Origin: Apricaphanius iberus
Taxonomy: Eukaryota; Chordata; Actinopteri; Cyprinodontiformes; Aphaniidae
Direction: 5' to 3'
DNA: 64,000 bases
Assembly (NCBI GenBank): GCA_028564705.1
Contig: JAPXFQ010002090.1
Coordinates: forward strand, 61,213 to 125,212
Below the pieces are notes generated by a model, which saw nothing but the letters and a program-made list of their open reading frames with translations, searched no databases and was not told the DNA's origin. The number at the start of each line of letters is the position of its first letter. Positions within the stretch are counted from its first letter, which is position 1. Position numbers and translations under genes: made by a program. Below, one piece after another: positions 1 through 11,262 of this stretch.

Positions 1-3000
1 TTAATGTTATCTTAGACTCAATTGGCTTTACTCAGAAAGTGAAGGGACCCACACACTCTGGTCGGCACGCTTTAGACATTGTACTGACATACGGCATTGA
101 GTGTGATGAACTAATAGTCCTCCCACATAACCCAGTCCTATCTGACCGTTTTTTTCATAACCTTTGAATTTACAACGTTCCAAAATCTGAAAGAAAAATT
201 CATTACAGTAGAACTTTATCAGACAATGCTGTAACAAGTTTTAAAGAATCTGTTCCATTCTTGTTTCCGTATGTGTCTCAGAATACCAAAGTGAATGGCA
301 GTAATTCCAACACTAACCCTTCAGAAATTGATGGTCTGGTTCAAAGTATTGCTTCCTCACTGCGTTTGGCACTAGACAGTGCTCATCATTAATAGAGGTA
401 AATAATAAAAATCCTAGGTTTCTTTTTAGTACAGTTGCCAAACTTACACAGTCATAGCTCTGTTGAGCCAACTATTCCCCCTTCTCTCAGTAGTGATGAC
501 TTTATGGGATTCTTCATAAATAAAATAAATTCTATAAAGAATAAAATCATTGGCATTCTCCAAAACATGATTAACTCTCTCTCAGTAACTGAGGCAGTAT
601 CAGAGAGAACTGTAGAACCCTGTTAATGTCTGTACCTTTTTGATTCTGTTGAACTTTCTGAATTATCACAAATATTAGCTTCATCTAAACCATCAACTTG
701 TATGTTAGACCCAATAACAACCAAATTATTTAAGGAAGTGTTCCCTCTGGTTACTGTCCCTATTCTAGACATGATGAATCTATCTTTAATAAATGGATAT
801 GTGCCTCAGGAATGTAAGGTTTATGTAATTAAACCTTTACTTAAGAAACCCTCCCTGGATCAAGATGATTTAGCTAACTACAGACCTATATCTAACCTTC
901 CCTTTCTTATCCAAAATTCTTCAGAAAATAGTTGCTAATCAAGTATGTGAGCATCTAAACAGCAACAACCTGTTTGAGGACTTTCAATCAGGTTTTAGAG
1001 CTCATCATAGCACTGAAACAGCACTGTTAAAAGTTACTAATGATATTCTAATGGCCTCAGATAATGGATTTGTGACTGTTCTGGTCTTGTTAGATCTCAG
1101 TGCTGCTTTTGACACAGTCGATCATAATATTCTCTTAGAAAGGCTTGAACATGTTGTAGGGATCAAGGGAACAGCACTAGGCTGGTTTAAATCATATCTG
1201 TCCAACAGATTCCAGTTTGTTCATATCAATGATAAATCATCTTCACACTTAAGGGTTACTTGTGGAGTACCACAGGGTTCTGTGCTTGGACCGATTCTCT
1301 TTACTATATATATGCTTCCAATTGGTAAAATAATTAGACAACATGGAATGAATTTCCACAGTTATGCTGATGACACACAATTATATTTATCCATAAAACC
1401 TGATGAAACCAATCAGTTAGGTAGATTACAAGCATGTCTGGAAGACATAAAAACCTGGATGACTCTGAATTTTCTACTTTTAAATTCAGATAAGACAGAA
1501 GTTGTTGTCTTTGGACCAGAACCTTTAAAAAGGAAACTGCTAAATCAATCACTTCATCTGGATGGCATTCATTTGGCCTCTGGTAATAATGTACAAAACC
1601 TCGGTGTAATTTTTGACCAAGACATGACATTTAAATCCCATATTAAACAGGTTTCTAAGATTTCTTTGTTTCACCTTCGGAATATTGCTAAAATTAGAAA
1701 CATCCTGTCCAGGAGTGATGCAGAGAAACTAGTCCATGCATTTGTTACTTCAAGGCTGGACTATTGAATTCCTTATAATCAGGAAGTCCACAAAATGCAA
1801 TTAAAAGCCTTCAGTTGATCCAAAATGCTGCAGCAAGAGTTCTGATGAATATTAAACAGAGAGATCACATTTCTCCTGTTTTGGCTTCTCTCCATTGGAT
1901 CCCTGTTAAATCCAGAATACAGTTTAAGATCCTCCTCCTTACTTATAAAGCCCTTAATAATCAAGCTCCATCATACATCAGAGATCTGATTGTTCCATAT
2001 GTTCCTAACAGAGCACTTTGTTCTCAGAATGCAGGTCTACTGGTAGTTCCTAGGATTTCTAAAAGTAGAATAGGAGGTAGATCTTTTAGTTATCAGGCTC
2101 CTCTCCTGTGGAACCAGCTCCCAGTTTTAGTCCATGAGACAGATACTCTGTCTGTTTTTAAGACTAGGCTTAAAACCTTCCTTTTTGATAAAGCTTATAG
2201 TTACTTACATAGACCCTAGACCTTATAATCCCTCTCCGATTTCTAACAGTAATGTATTAATTTACCAGAATAAAATGATTAGAGAATTGAACAAAGGTTG
2301 AATCATGAATCAGGACAGAAACAGATTTACACCAGGTTTTAAGGATAGGAAGTGATGGAAAAAGAGGCTACTGACTAGCGTGCATCGGTCAGTGCACTGC
2401 CTTTGTCTCCCTATTCCAAACCAGATGTATAAGCACTACAGTACTTACCCATTTACCTCCTTCTTTCCTCCTGGATTTCCAGGCAGGGAGTAGAGGGAGA
2501 TGGAGTGTTCAGCCCGATCCGGCGAGGGGAGGATGCAGCCCGGTCCGGCAGCCCTTCTCAACTCCATCTCCCTCACACCGTACATTGCTAATAGACTTAA
2601 GAATTAGGAAACAAATGATCCTTTTTCAGACTGAACTGACCCTAACACACCTTCTACTTTTCTTTTCTACTACTCTCCAGATATATTTTTCCTAATGTTA
2701 ATGCGATTGTTAACCCAGTTTTCTCCCAGTATTTTTCTCCCCATAGAAGCTCCACATGGTCTGGTATCCTGCTCAACTATAACGCCCCCTGCTGGATGGG
2801 GAACATCGGTCCAGATGATGCTCAAAGTCACAGAGCATCCTCCATGCTGTCTCTTCTCTGTCTTCTCAGACTCCCAGATGATCGTGGCAGATTACCGCTT
2901 GTACTGATCCAGTTTCTGGTTCTGCTGGAGGTTTCTTCCTGTTAAAGGGGAGTTTTTCCTCTCCACTGTCGCTACATGCTTGCTCAGTATGAGGGATTGC

Positions 3001-3179
3001 TGAGAAATTGCTGTGGTTGGAGTCTGCCTGATCCGTGCACAACCTCACGCCGATGACTCAACGAAATCTGCTGGGATTCCTTACATAGAAAACTTAACTG
3101 ATTGGAATTTTTGTATAATTGTATTGAGATGACTTTTGTTGTGAACTGGCGCTATATAAATAAAAGTGAATTGAATTGA
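1..3179 (+). mobile_element. L2 (Maui-like) LINE, cut by the left window edge
   Basis: Non-LTR retrotransposon copy. Positions 3-150 translate as the C-terminal part of an apurinic-type endonuclease (GPTHSGRHALDIVLT, then a degraded SDH motif reading SDR). The reverse transcriptase follows in pieces: 702-938 (LLKKPSLDQDDLANYRPISN), 1051-1767 (LDLSAAFDTVDH = motif A, VPQGSVLGPILF = motif B, YADDTQLYL = motif C) and 1815-2219 (thumb and C-terminus, ending LKTFLFDKAYSYLHRP). The breaks are point changes and short indels, for example LDYCN has become LDY-stop at 1767. The 3' untranslated part runs to about 3179 and ends in GAATTGAATTGAA, the short tandem tail usual for fish L2. Since the catalytic YADD is intact but three frames are needed, the copy is dead yet fairly young. 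A second copy of the same subfamily lies at 30661-31820 and a reversed 3' end at 15713-15886. Confidence 0.9.
1051..2219 (+). pseudogene. L2 reverse transcriptase core and C-terminus (broken)
   Basis: This is the best preserved coding stretch of the left-edge L2. The first open piece is 238 residues (1051-1767) and carries the polymerase palm: motif A with D in SAAFDTVDH at about residues 18-27, motif B GVPQGSVLGP at about 69-78, and motif C SYADD at about 103-107. After a stop and a short disordered joint, 134 residues (from about 1815) give the thumb region, with LASLHWIPVKSRIQFKILLL and the closing NQLPV...FKTRLKTFLF block typical of L2/CR1-group proteins. In the intact element these pieces form one protein with the upstream endonuclease; it would copy the element's RNA at nicked DNA. 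I infer no activity from this copy. Confidence 0.85.
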
Positions 3180-3924
3180 AAGTGACGGTCAGGTAGTGAC
3201 TAAGATATTGACCTCTGCTCAACATGTAATTAACCTATGTGTCTTGTGACAGACCATTGTTTCTCTGATGGGTGTTTCTGAGGAAGCCATGTTCAGGCGT
3301 TGCTCATGCAGTTCAGACACAGAAATACAGTTCCAAAAGTGAATGAGATCAGAGGGCTGAATGACATGATTTGATTACATTGTTCTGCTTGCTGTGAGCG
3401 TAGCAGCCATCTAGCTCTGAGAAAAGTCACCTTGTCTCAATATGCAGCCAGAGATAAGCAAGGTCGACAGCTCCAGGCTTTTCACTGATCTCATTTAGGT
3501 AATGTTCTGATGTAATGTTAGACAGGGCGAGGAGAAAATATACAGAAAAAGACTAAACTTGTTGCAGGGGTTAGGAGTTACCTCTAAAACGTAAAGATTT
3601 CAAACAGTTTCAGGCAATGACTGAGCTTGAAAGTCCGATAAATGAAGCAGTGTCATATTGTCCCTCTGCTGAGCTGAAGCCTATCTACTGGGCCATTCTC
3701 CATACAGTCAGACACTAATCCACTTTGTATTTCAATTTCTGGGGTTTGTCTCTGTCTTCTAGTTTAGCAATGAAATATCATATCTTAATTTTCCTATGCT
3801 ACCTCCTTAGTCTACCTCTACTGGGAGAATAATGTTGTAAGGCTCTAATTGGGAGAAAGTTAATGCTATTATAGTGCTGATTGATGCCTCACTGGAGCTT
3901 CGATTCCAGTGCTGGTTACTTTAA
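3180..3924. other. Interval without recognised gene or repeat
   Basis: Begins directly after the L2 tail. Reading frames are short and unlike any family I know. I see no splice-flanked exon, RNA gene or terminal repeat here. Confidence 0.4.
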
Positions 3925-5010
3925 AGCAGCGATGTCCATCTCCAATCCTAAAGGGTCAATGTCCTGCAACATTTAGATTTCTTCCAGGTCCAAAACACCT
4001 GAATCAAAGGCTTAAATAACCTCCTCAGCAGCAGAGGTCGCATTAACGGAATACTTAGTTTTTGACCATTTTTTACGAACGGTGACGGAAAGGATGTCCG
4101 TCATTTTTACAGATTTGCTGACCGCTTTACATATGCGCAGATTTTTTTCCCCCAACTCTATGCTCAGAGACCAGGTAAATAAATTTCATCCATTATTTAT
4201 CTCGCTTCTCCTTGAAGGGTCGCAGGTGGTTTGGTTCATTTCTCCAGCGGTCAACGGGTGAAAGGCACAGAGCACCTTGGACAGGTCTCCAGTCCATCCA
4301 TCCCAGTGCGGCCAGTTAGACGCGCTACACAGAGACCGATGTGCGCCAAACACAGATGTTGTACGTCGCCTATTGCAGCTTTAACTAGAGGCCCTCCTCC
4401 GGTAGTTTACGGGTCAGGAAACGTCTCGTTTGGAGAGTCTCTGACTTCTGGTCGCTACAATGGGAGAAATGTTTACTCATGTTAAAGTTTTTGTCTGACA
4501 TGAATAAAGTAATTGCAGTCTCCAGTGGAGCAAAGCACAAATTCTGCCGGCAGATCAACAGATATGATTACCCATGTCAATAACGTCTGTGACAATCTGA
4601 CTATTCGATTAGGAAACAAAAAAAAGGGAGCATTTTCATTCCATGCCGTGCAGGAACAGCATTAGGTATACTAATAATAGCACAAACGTTTAATTTAACT
4701 TTTATGAGTAGTTCTCGGGTCAGGTTGTTTTGCCTGCACACTAATTAACAGATACTAATGAATAGGTATTAACTCGTCAGATGGAGATAAACCCCCCCCC
4801 CCAATCACATTAAAATTTGAAGGATAAAAATTAACTGTGACTGGATTTTTTTGACTGCTGGTCAAAATGAAGGACAAGAAAAATGTGTAGCGCAATCTGT
4901 GGTCTGCAGCCATTTAGGTTGTACAGGGTCCTGTTGATGACCTACTCATTTGATCCAGGTGTGTTGAAACAGAGATATGTCACCGGTCCTCGAGGGCTGG
5001 AGTTTGACAA
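3925..5010. mobile_element. Palindromic non-autonomous DNA element, arms split by a later insertion (tentative)
   Basis: The left arm at about 3925-4030 reads gatgtccatctccaatcc ... aacacctgaatcaaagg; the right arm at about 4930-5010 reads catttgatccaggtgtgttg ... ggtcctcgagggctggag. These are inverted versions of one another (CACCTGAATCAAA against TTTGATCCAGGTG) and match a palindromic element very common in fish. Normally the arms lie close together; here about 900 bp separates them. The intervening DNA starts CAGAGGTCGCATTAACG near 4031 and may end GCAATCTGTGGTCTG near 4907, which would be weak hAT-like ends. I could not find a matching target duplication, so the split-element reading is an inference. 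Confidence 0.4.
4187..4305 (-). mobile_element. tRNA-SINE 3' module, minus strand fragment
   Basis: Read on the minus strand, this carries the 3' module of a fish tRNA-derived SINE family: GGACTGGAGACCTGTCCAAGG, a degraded GTACCCCGCCTCTCGCCC segment, then GCGACCCTTCAAGGAGAAGC and a tail near AATGGATGAAA. The same module is seen on the plus strand at 13541-13630. The 5' tRNA-like part is missing. It lies inside the DNA that separates the two arms of the palindromic element described above. Confidence 0.55.
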
Positions 5011-6334
5011 TAAATCATCTTTAGATTTTTACAATTTCAAGGAGCTAAAACTTTGAAGAAAATCTGCCTTTATGCTTGTGAAACAAAAGAAAAGAACCCT
5101 AAAGAACTTCCCCCATCTAGACTCCACATTGATCTCAAGATAAATCTTCCAAACTTTGGTTGTAGGAGACAGGTTCAGGTTGTTGTGTCTGTGTCAGCTG
5201 AAGCATGGACACCTCACAGAGCAGCCAATAGCTTTCTCTCACTCCTCTGGTTCCAGACATTACCTCGTCTCTAACCATGGTTAAAGATACAGCGTGTCTG
5301 GTGCCATTGTAAAACACTAACTACCATACACTGTTGATTACATCAGCGTTTTCAAACCAGACTGGTGATAATTATATCAAATGATCATGAGAAAGAAATG
5401 CTTTGTCTAACTTTGACTTTTCTAGTGGAACCGACAACTCCAAGTGCGTTTACATAGCAAAAGCAATCAATACCCAATAATTACACAACCATGTACTAAT
5501 AGGCAGATCCAGAGGCTATTTATACCTAGTTATACTCAAGCTCATTAAAAAAATTTAAAACTAAGAGCAGATTTCCTGCACCATACACACTACTTGATTA
5601 ATACTATTCTAAAGAAACAGTAGAAAAACCAAACACAGTGTTTGTGTGGTTCTATCACTTTCTATGATGAGCCTGCTGTACCATTTAGAGGGAAAGTAAA
5701 TACATATCATATCTCATCTAAACAGCAGTTTGCACTTTTCTAATTGATCAATTTAACTAATAGAATATGACTGAAAAGTTCATTTATTTCTGCAACTCTA
5801 ACTGAAAAAACACATATTGATAAAATACACAAAAAACAATGTTTTCAAACCTTTAGTTCTGTTGATTATAATGATTTTCTGCTTAAAGTTAATGAGTTTA
5901 CAGCACAGAGTTTACAGGAAGCACCAGTAAGAGGTATGAGGCGAGATCTAAATAGTTTCCTCCTAAAGTGATTCAACAGTCAGAAAACATGCCGAGTCCT
6001 GATTGTTGTTGACAGGGCAGCGGACGGAATGAAAAGTTTCTGCATGTGTGACATCTCTGTACAAACACTGACAATTATGCACATCCAACAAAGGAGCCCT
6101 TGATACAAAAATCCCTATTCATGAACTGCTTGTGCTCTCTAAATATTATTCTAGAGAAAGTTAGTGCATGCAATAGTGAACCCTTAAACCTAAAATCTAT
6201 TCCTTATCAGGAGCAACTTACCTCATAAAAAAAACAAACTGACCCACTAAGTCACTTAATCTTCATTAGGAAAATCCTGGCATGTTCTTAACAGAAACAT
6301 GGGTGGATGAAAACCGTGGCATATCTATAGTCAG
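5011..6334. other. Interval without recognised gene
   Basis: AT-rich. Nothing coding is recognised. A segment near 5446 (gcgtttacatagcaaaagca) resembles the terminal GTTTACAT motif seen at the right end of the candidate element that follows, so part of this interval may belong to the same or a related DNA element. Confidence 0.35.
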
Positions 6335-6885
6335 CAGCCACATTTGCATGGACACAAATAATTGGATTAAAAACCTGATCGGGATAAAAATGCTTAATGT
6401 AGACACGCAATTTAGACTAACGTCACCCTAATACACTCATTGGAATTAAAATTTCATTTGGATTGAGACAGGTGGTTTATGCTGATAGTCAGTCTGATCG
6501 CTGTGCATTATTCTGAATGTGGGTCATTACTGAGCATGTCTGTTGCATCATGAGTAGACGTACAATATGTCCAGCTACAAAAAAAGGGATTCGGTTTGTA
6601 ATTGAATTGTGTTCATAACAATGAAAGCTTGCATATATATAACCATGAACAAAAAAAAAGGTAATGATCTGAAGATCATCGTAATGATCCATTTGAAATA
6701 CATGTAGCCATATTAGTTAACAACAGAAATCTGCTGATACTACTTCTATGGCCGTTTCCAGTATTTTGGATAGTTCTGCGCATGTCAAAATCGGATAGAT
6801 TTTTTTTATTGCCCATTTACACAATCAAATTCTAATCTGAACTCTGATTGGATGAAAGACATTTTGCACATGTAAACATAGTTAA
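6335..6885. mobile_element. Candidate non-autonomous DNA element with GTTTACATG-type ends
   Basis: The left side reads catttgcatggacacaaata, then attggattaaaaacctgatc. The right side, read on the minus strand, starts gtttacatgtgcaaaatgtc and continues with ccaatcagagttcagattag. The shared theme of a GTTTACATG/CATG(G)ACAC terminus followed by an (A)TCCGATTA-like block is familiar from short DNA elements in fish. No target duplication was found and the arms are diverged, so boundaries and class are uncertain. Confidence 0.3.
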
Positions 6886-7079
6886 TGCCTTTTAATTACA
6901 CATTTCTAAGCAAGAGCAGGAAGCATAATACGGGGAGGGGTCGCTACCTCATTTCATGATCTATTCAATTGTACAAATGTATTTTTGGGCAATTTAGAAT
7001 ATTTTAAAAACCCATAATCTATTCAAGTAAAAGGCCATGATTCAGCTGTGTTTGTAACCTTCTATAAATTCCCAAAATG

Positions 7080-7280
7080 TGAAACTAACGTTTTCCACAA
7101 TTTAGTGACCAATCAGTGATATGTGTTGAATATGACTGTTTAACTACTGTTGGAGATTTTAATATCCATGTTGACAACCTATAAAACAGAAATGTAAAAA
7201 AGCCCAGATACAATTCAAAGCTTCACTCAGCGTGTTGAATAGCCAACATGCTGGGGACACACGCTGGAGTTTAATATCAC
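7080..7280 (+). mobile_element. L2 LINE endonuclease fragment
   Basis: A short scrap of L2 coding sequence. Around 7141-7185 it translates LTTVGDFNIHVDN, the conserved endonuclease motif with the catalytic D and N. Around 7222-7275 it reads FTQRVE-stop-PTCWGHTLEF, equivalent to FTQKVKGPTHSGRHALDIV in the left-edge L2. About 30 bp between the blocks are degraded. It is an old, truncated copy with no open frame. Confidence 0.75.
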
Positions 7281-8138
7281 TAAGTGTCTAAATATTATAG
7301 AGAGATCATTCTAAAATGAATTGTGTTTCAAAACAAACATGAATTCAGCATATACAAAACTTATTTTTTACAGTGTAGACTATTATCTGGTCCATCCAGA
7401 TCATTGCAGAAATTCATCCATCTTTCTGGATGAATATTTTCAGTAGTGATAATCTACAACAGCAGTGGAGGTTGCAATGCTTTGTTCTGTTGCTTCACTA
7501 TTTAGTATCCGAATAAGCAGTCAGCTAATTAATATTTTCCTTTGTTCATTTGTACTGCAGTATAACAGAGTAATGCAGGATTCAGAACTTTGCAGCAGGG
7601 AAGTTTTTCTCAATGTGGGAGCTTACATGCTTTCACACCAAAGCATCAAAACATGTGCCACATGCCCCTAGCTGGACACGTGAACATTTGCACCTTGCTG
7701 CGCCTGCAAAAGGAATTGGACTTGTGTCAAAATATACCATTTTGAAGCGCATTTGATTGCATATTTCAAACTGGACTTCTGGGAGGTAGTGCCAGCCAGT
7801 CTTTTTGCAAGATGGAAGCTGTTGATGTTCGAAGAGACGGTCTCTCTTCTCTATTTACTGTGGAGCTTAGAGCTGTTAGCTATGGCGTTGATCAGTCTTT
7901 CCTCCATGTTGAATGATTGGTTGACGCTGAAGTTCAGAGTTTTGAAGGTCAGCGGCAGACATAAAAACACTTGTGAAGCTCGAATGCATAAAATGAACCA
8001 TATAAAGATGTGTCTCAAATGAGACAGAAAAGCATTTTTGCAACGCAAATCTGCTTCTGAAGCAATGTACGATCCCCTGACGTGGGTCAGCACACTTCTT
8101 ATTTAACTTTACATGTAAACCTGACGCCAACAACGCTT
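7281..8138. other. Unassigned flank, possibly a DNA element hosting the next L1
   Basis: Not recognised with confidence. On the minus strand, 7851-8093 holds an 80-residue frame containing NMEERLINAIANSS, which loosely recalls the start of MADF/Myb-like domains of Harbinger-group accessory proteins; this is weak. The DNA just before the L1 (ttaaaaagcattcggtgtga) continues after the L1 as gaacgcaccgtcagacggg, so the L1 went into a sequence of the type 'AAGCGTTCGGTGTGAACGCACC', itself resembling the ends of a DNA transposon. Confidence 0.3.
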
Positions 8139-8156
8139 AAAAAGCATTCGGTGTGA
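8139..8156 (+). repeat. Left target-site duplication of the 8.1-13.1 kb L1
   Basis: AAAAAGCATTCGGTGTGA, 18 bp. It matches 13114-13131 (AAAAAGCGTTCGATGTGA) with two transitions. Length and A-rich 5' end suit L1 target-primed insertion. Confidence 0.8.
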
Positions 8157-8289
8157 GGGTTCCGGTACGTCAGTGCGATGATTGGCAGCCTAAGTTAGGA
8201 GCTCCCTCTAGAAAAAACACATTTACCCCGCAAATAAGCTATATTTACAAACTTCTTAGATAAAAATCAAGTAAAAAGTTGAGGCAACA

Positions 8290-9180
8290 ATGGGGAAGGA
8301 TACAAGACAATAGACAGCAAAGGAAGAGGATAAAATTGGAGAAAAGACAGCAAGTAACACAGCTCAGCAACACGAGGGTGAAGGTACCGCTAATGCTAAC
8401 TCTATGTTAGCATAGGGATGGTGCTGCAAGAAATACAGGAATATCGCAAGTAGACGAGTCAGATACTGACTGAAATATGGGAGAAAACCGAGGACCGGAT
8501 TCAAAATATGGAGCAAATACTAGGAAAAATGGTCAAAATCATAATCCAGCAGGAGAGTAAAATACTGGATCAGAAAAGCAGATCCCGATGGGAGAACCTG
8601 AGACTACGTGAAGTCCCAGAAGAACCAGAGGGTTTGTCAATGGAAACTTTTGTTGAAAAACTTCTCTGGGATAGCCTTGAAATTCCTCAAGCTACAAGCC
8701 TTGGTATTGAGAGGACGCACAGAGCGCTGACCCTGAAGGAAAGCCGAGGTCAATAGTAATCCGGTTTTCCTGCTATAAAATGAAAGAAGAGATTTTACAA
8801 AATGCCTGGACGAAGAAAAAGGTCTGTATGGATGGAAAACTATTTTTTTTCATCATGCCTACCCTGCAGCCATTCTCTAAAAACGTTGAGAGTACACAGA
8901 GGCTAAGAAGGTGCTGAGACGACACAATATTAAATTCCAGACAGCATTCATGGCCAAGCTAGGTGTCTTCTACGAAGATGGGACTCATTTATATGAAACG
9001 GTGAAGGATGCGATGATGGATATAAACAATAGAGGGATGCCGGTTACTATGATAACACGGAAGGAGAGCTGGGCGGGGCAGTTATCTGCAACAGCTTGGA
9101 GGATAGTGAGAACACAGCAATCAGAGACAAGCTTCAACCCTTCAGGAGACAAAGCTGTTCTAAATCAGAGGAGTTGTAAA
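8290..9180 (+). pseudogene. L1 ORF1 (RNA-binding protein), broken
   Basis: ORF1 proteins coat L1 RNA as trimers and act as nucleic-acid chaperones. Here the start (MGKDTRQ) is followed by an early stop; coding similarity continues to about 9180. The recognisable core is at 8560-8760: SRWENLRLREVPEEPEGLSM then FVEKLLWDSLEIPQA and GIERTHRAL, the RRM-like central domain of L1 ORF1 (consensus R-x-N-L-R-x-x-G-V-P-E ... I-E-R-A-H-R). Further on, 8911-9050 (RRHNIKFQTAFMAKLGV) belongs to the C-terminal domain. At least four frame changes are needed. Confidence 0.8.
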
Positions 9181-10024
9181 GTCTCTAATAAAAGTGTAAA
9201 AATAAAAAGGGTAAGACAAATATCTAATATTTTATTTTTAGCTTCCGTATCCTTTATTCCCCCAGTTTGAGGGTAAATGTATAAGAGGGAGACAATCAGG
9301 ACATTGTTGGTAAGATGGACAGATGGGTTAGAAATAGGTGCCCATGGTGAGGACAGGCGTTGACCTATAGATCACCACCAACTTTCAGGGTCAACATTCT
9401 CAAAAAAAAACAACCTTGGAACTACTTACCGTTCTTGTGGGTTCTGTTGTGTATTGTGAGGAGCAGACCTATTTTGTAACTTGAAATCAAGGGGGTTATT
9501 TTAGTGACGCAACCTTTTTGATTTTTTTTTATCTGAAATGGTTTATTTTTTGATATGACATTTATTTTATTTAATATTAATGGGCTAACAAATTCAACAG
9601 TGAGAATTCTACTACGTCAAAGTTAAAAAGGGAACAAACACATATAGCATACCTCCATGATAGTCAACATCAGAAGTTAAGAAGAATGGGATTTAGAGAT
9701 TTATTCTCATCCTCTTATAAACTGGAACCCAGAAGAGGTGTAGCCATCCTTATTTCTAATTAAATTAATTTTGAAAAGACATTTAAGTTAAATGACAATG
9801 ATAGTAGGTAAATATTACTAAAAGGAAATATTGATGGGAACTCAATTGCTCTAATGCACATATATATACCCTGGTGATCTTAATTGTGATCTTAACTTTT
9901 ACAGAAAAATGATAAGTATGACGACTGTTGAAATGAGAGGATTGTTGATTTGTGGGTGGAGGGGGGATTTAAATATAAGATTAAGTCCAAAATTGGATAA
10001 CTCAAACCCAAAAAAATCCTGAAC

Positions 10025-10277
10025 CTACAGTAACTCATAGCATACGAAAATGTATTTGCTCTTTGAAGTAGGGTTTGGTACCAAGGGCACCGGTTCTGAC
10101 ATATACGGTAGTAACCAGACCGAAAAGCAGCGCATATTTCGGTGCCTTATTTCGGTTCTTGTTTCCCCGGACATGTCAAACATTATGGATTCTGGGCGTG
10201 CCATCAGCCAAGAACGATTCCCTATATCACCAGAAAAGGCTAACATGGCTATCTTTGTGCAAAAAACTGCTAAAAGT
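10025..10277. mobile_element. Unclassified DNA-element fragment inside L1 ORF2
   Basis: This foreign piece contains gtagggtttggtaccaaggg and caccggttctgacatatacg, then atttcggtgccttatttcgg. Repeated GGTACC/CGGTGCC and 'accggttct' blocks starting with TAGGGTTTGGTACC recall the ends of fish hAT-like elements. No right end is visible because the next hAT-like element is inserted at 10278. Confidence 0.35.
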
Positions 10278-11094
10278 TAGGGCTGTCAAAATTAACGCGG
10301 GTCGATTAATTCCTAGAATTAACTCAATTTTTTTAACGCAATTAATGCATGATTACAACACCACCCTTTTTTATAATTCAACCCACATCACATTAGTTCT
10401 TCTTAACCTGCAAAACTGCAGATTGTTAAGCACAGCATGTATTTGTGTGCCTAAATGACATATTTGTGTGTTATTATTAGCGTATTGGGTTGATATGATT
10501 ATAAGTTCATAAGTTGTCTGTGGAAATTTTCCTTACTGTCTGCTTGGGATGTCAGCTTCCTGTGCAGAGTATAAATGCGGCATATTTAAGTTGATTTATA
10601 CATGTTGCTTCACTGTATAGCTTCAGTACATTTTATACTGAGTTACCATACCACTGCATTAAAAATGTGCATTACTCCATTAAAGGGCTGTTTTTGGACT
10701 TACATTAGTTCTAATGTACATCTTCACAATAAAAGCATTCATTTCCTGATGTGATGAACTGTACAGTTTTATCTGCTGGATGTTTACTTATTGGAAAATG
10801 ATTAATTGTTTTATTTGATTTATGTTGTTTAACTCAGGCTGCTGTTATCCAAATGTTACATTTATTCATATATTTGGGATAGTTCTACCTGTAATTATTA
10901 TTTTTCATATGATACCACACATATATTGTCAACATTTCTTCTATATTTAATTTAAAAAAGAGCAATAAAACTGGGATTTGTCCTTTAATTACCCAGAAAA
11001 TTTTAGTTTTTTTGGTCATATTTAGGAATGATGATTCATTCACCTTTATCCTGTGATTAATTAGATCAACATTTCTAATAGTTTAACAGCCCTA
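10278..11094. mobile_element. Non-autonomous hAT-like element (817 bp) with 8-bp duplication
   Basis: The left end begins TAGGGCTGTCAAAATTAACG and the right end closes TTTAACAGCCCTA, giving terminal inverted repeats TAGGGCTGT(C/T)AAA. The flanking 8 bp are CTAAAAGT (10270-10277) and CTAAAAGA (11095-11102), seven of eight identical, the size expected for hAT transposition. The interior is AT-rich and codes for nothing recognisable, so it depended on a transposase from elsewhere. It sits inside the foreign DNA in L1 ORF2 and is younger than both. Confidence 0.85.
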
Positions 11095-11169
11095 CTAAAA
11101 GAAAAAAACAACAGTGTTTTTGGATGAAGTTTGTATGTTTTCTATTCATTCTTTAAGTAACATTTCGAG

Positions 11170-11262
11170 TAGGGATGCACCGATCCGACTTTTTCAGTTC
11201 CGATACCGATACCGATGGCTGGATTTTGTGTATCTGTCAATACCCGATACCGATCCGATACT
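11170..11262. mobile_element. Fragment of a second hAT-like element (TAGGGATGCACCGAT end)
   Basis: It starts TAGGGATGCACCGATCCGAC and continues with repeated CGATACCGATAC units up to cgatccgatactatttctga. This terminus is very widespread among short fish DNA elements. Only one end is present; beyond about 11262 the sequence becomes unassigned and then L1 ORF2 resumes near 11335. Confidence 0.55.
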
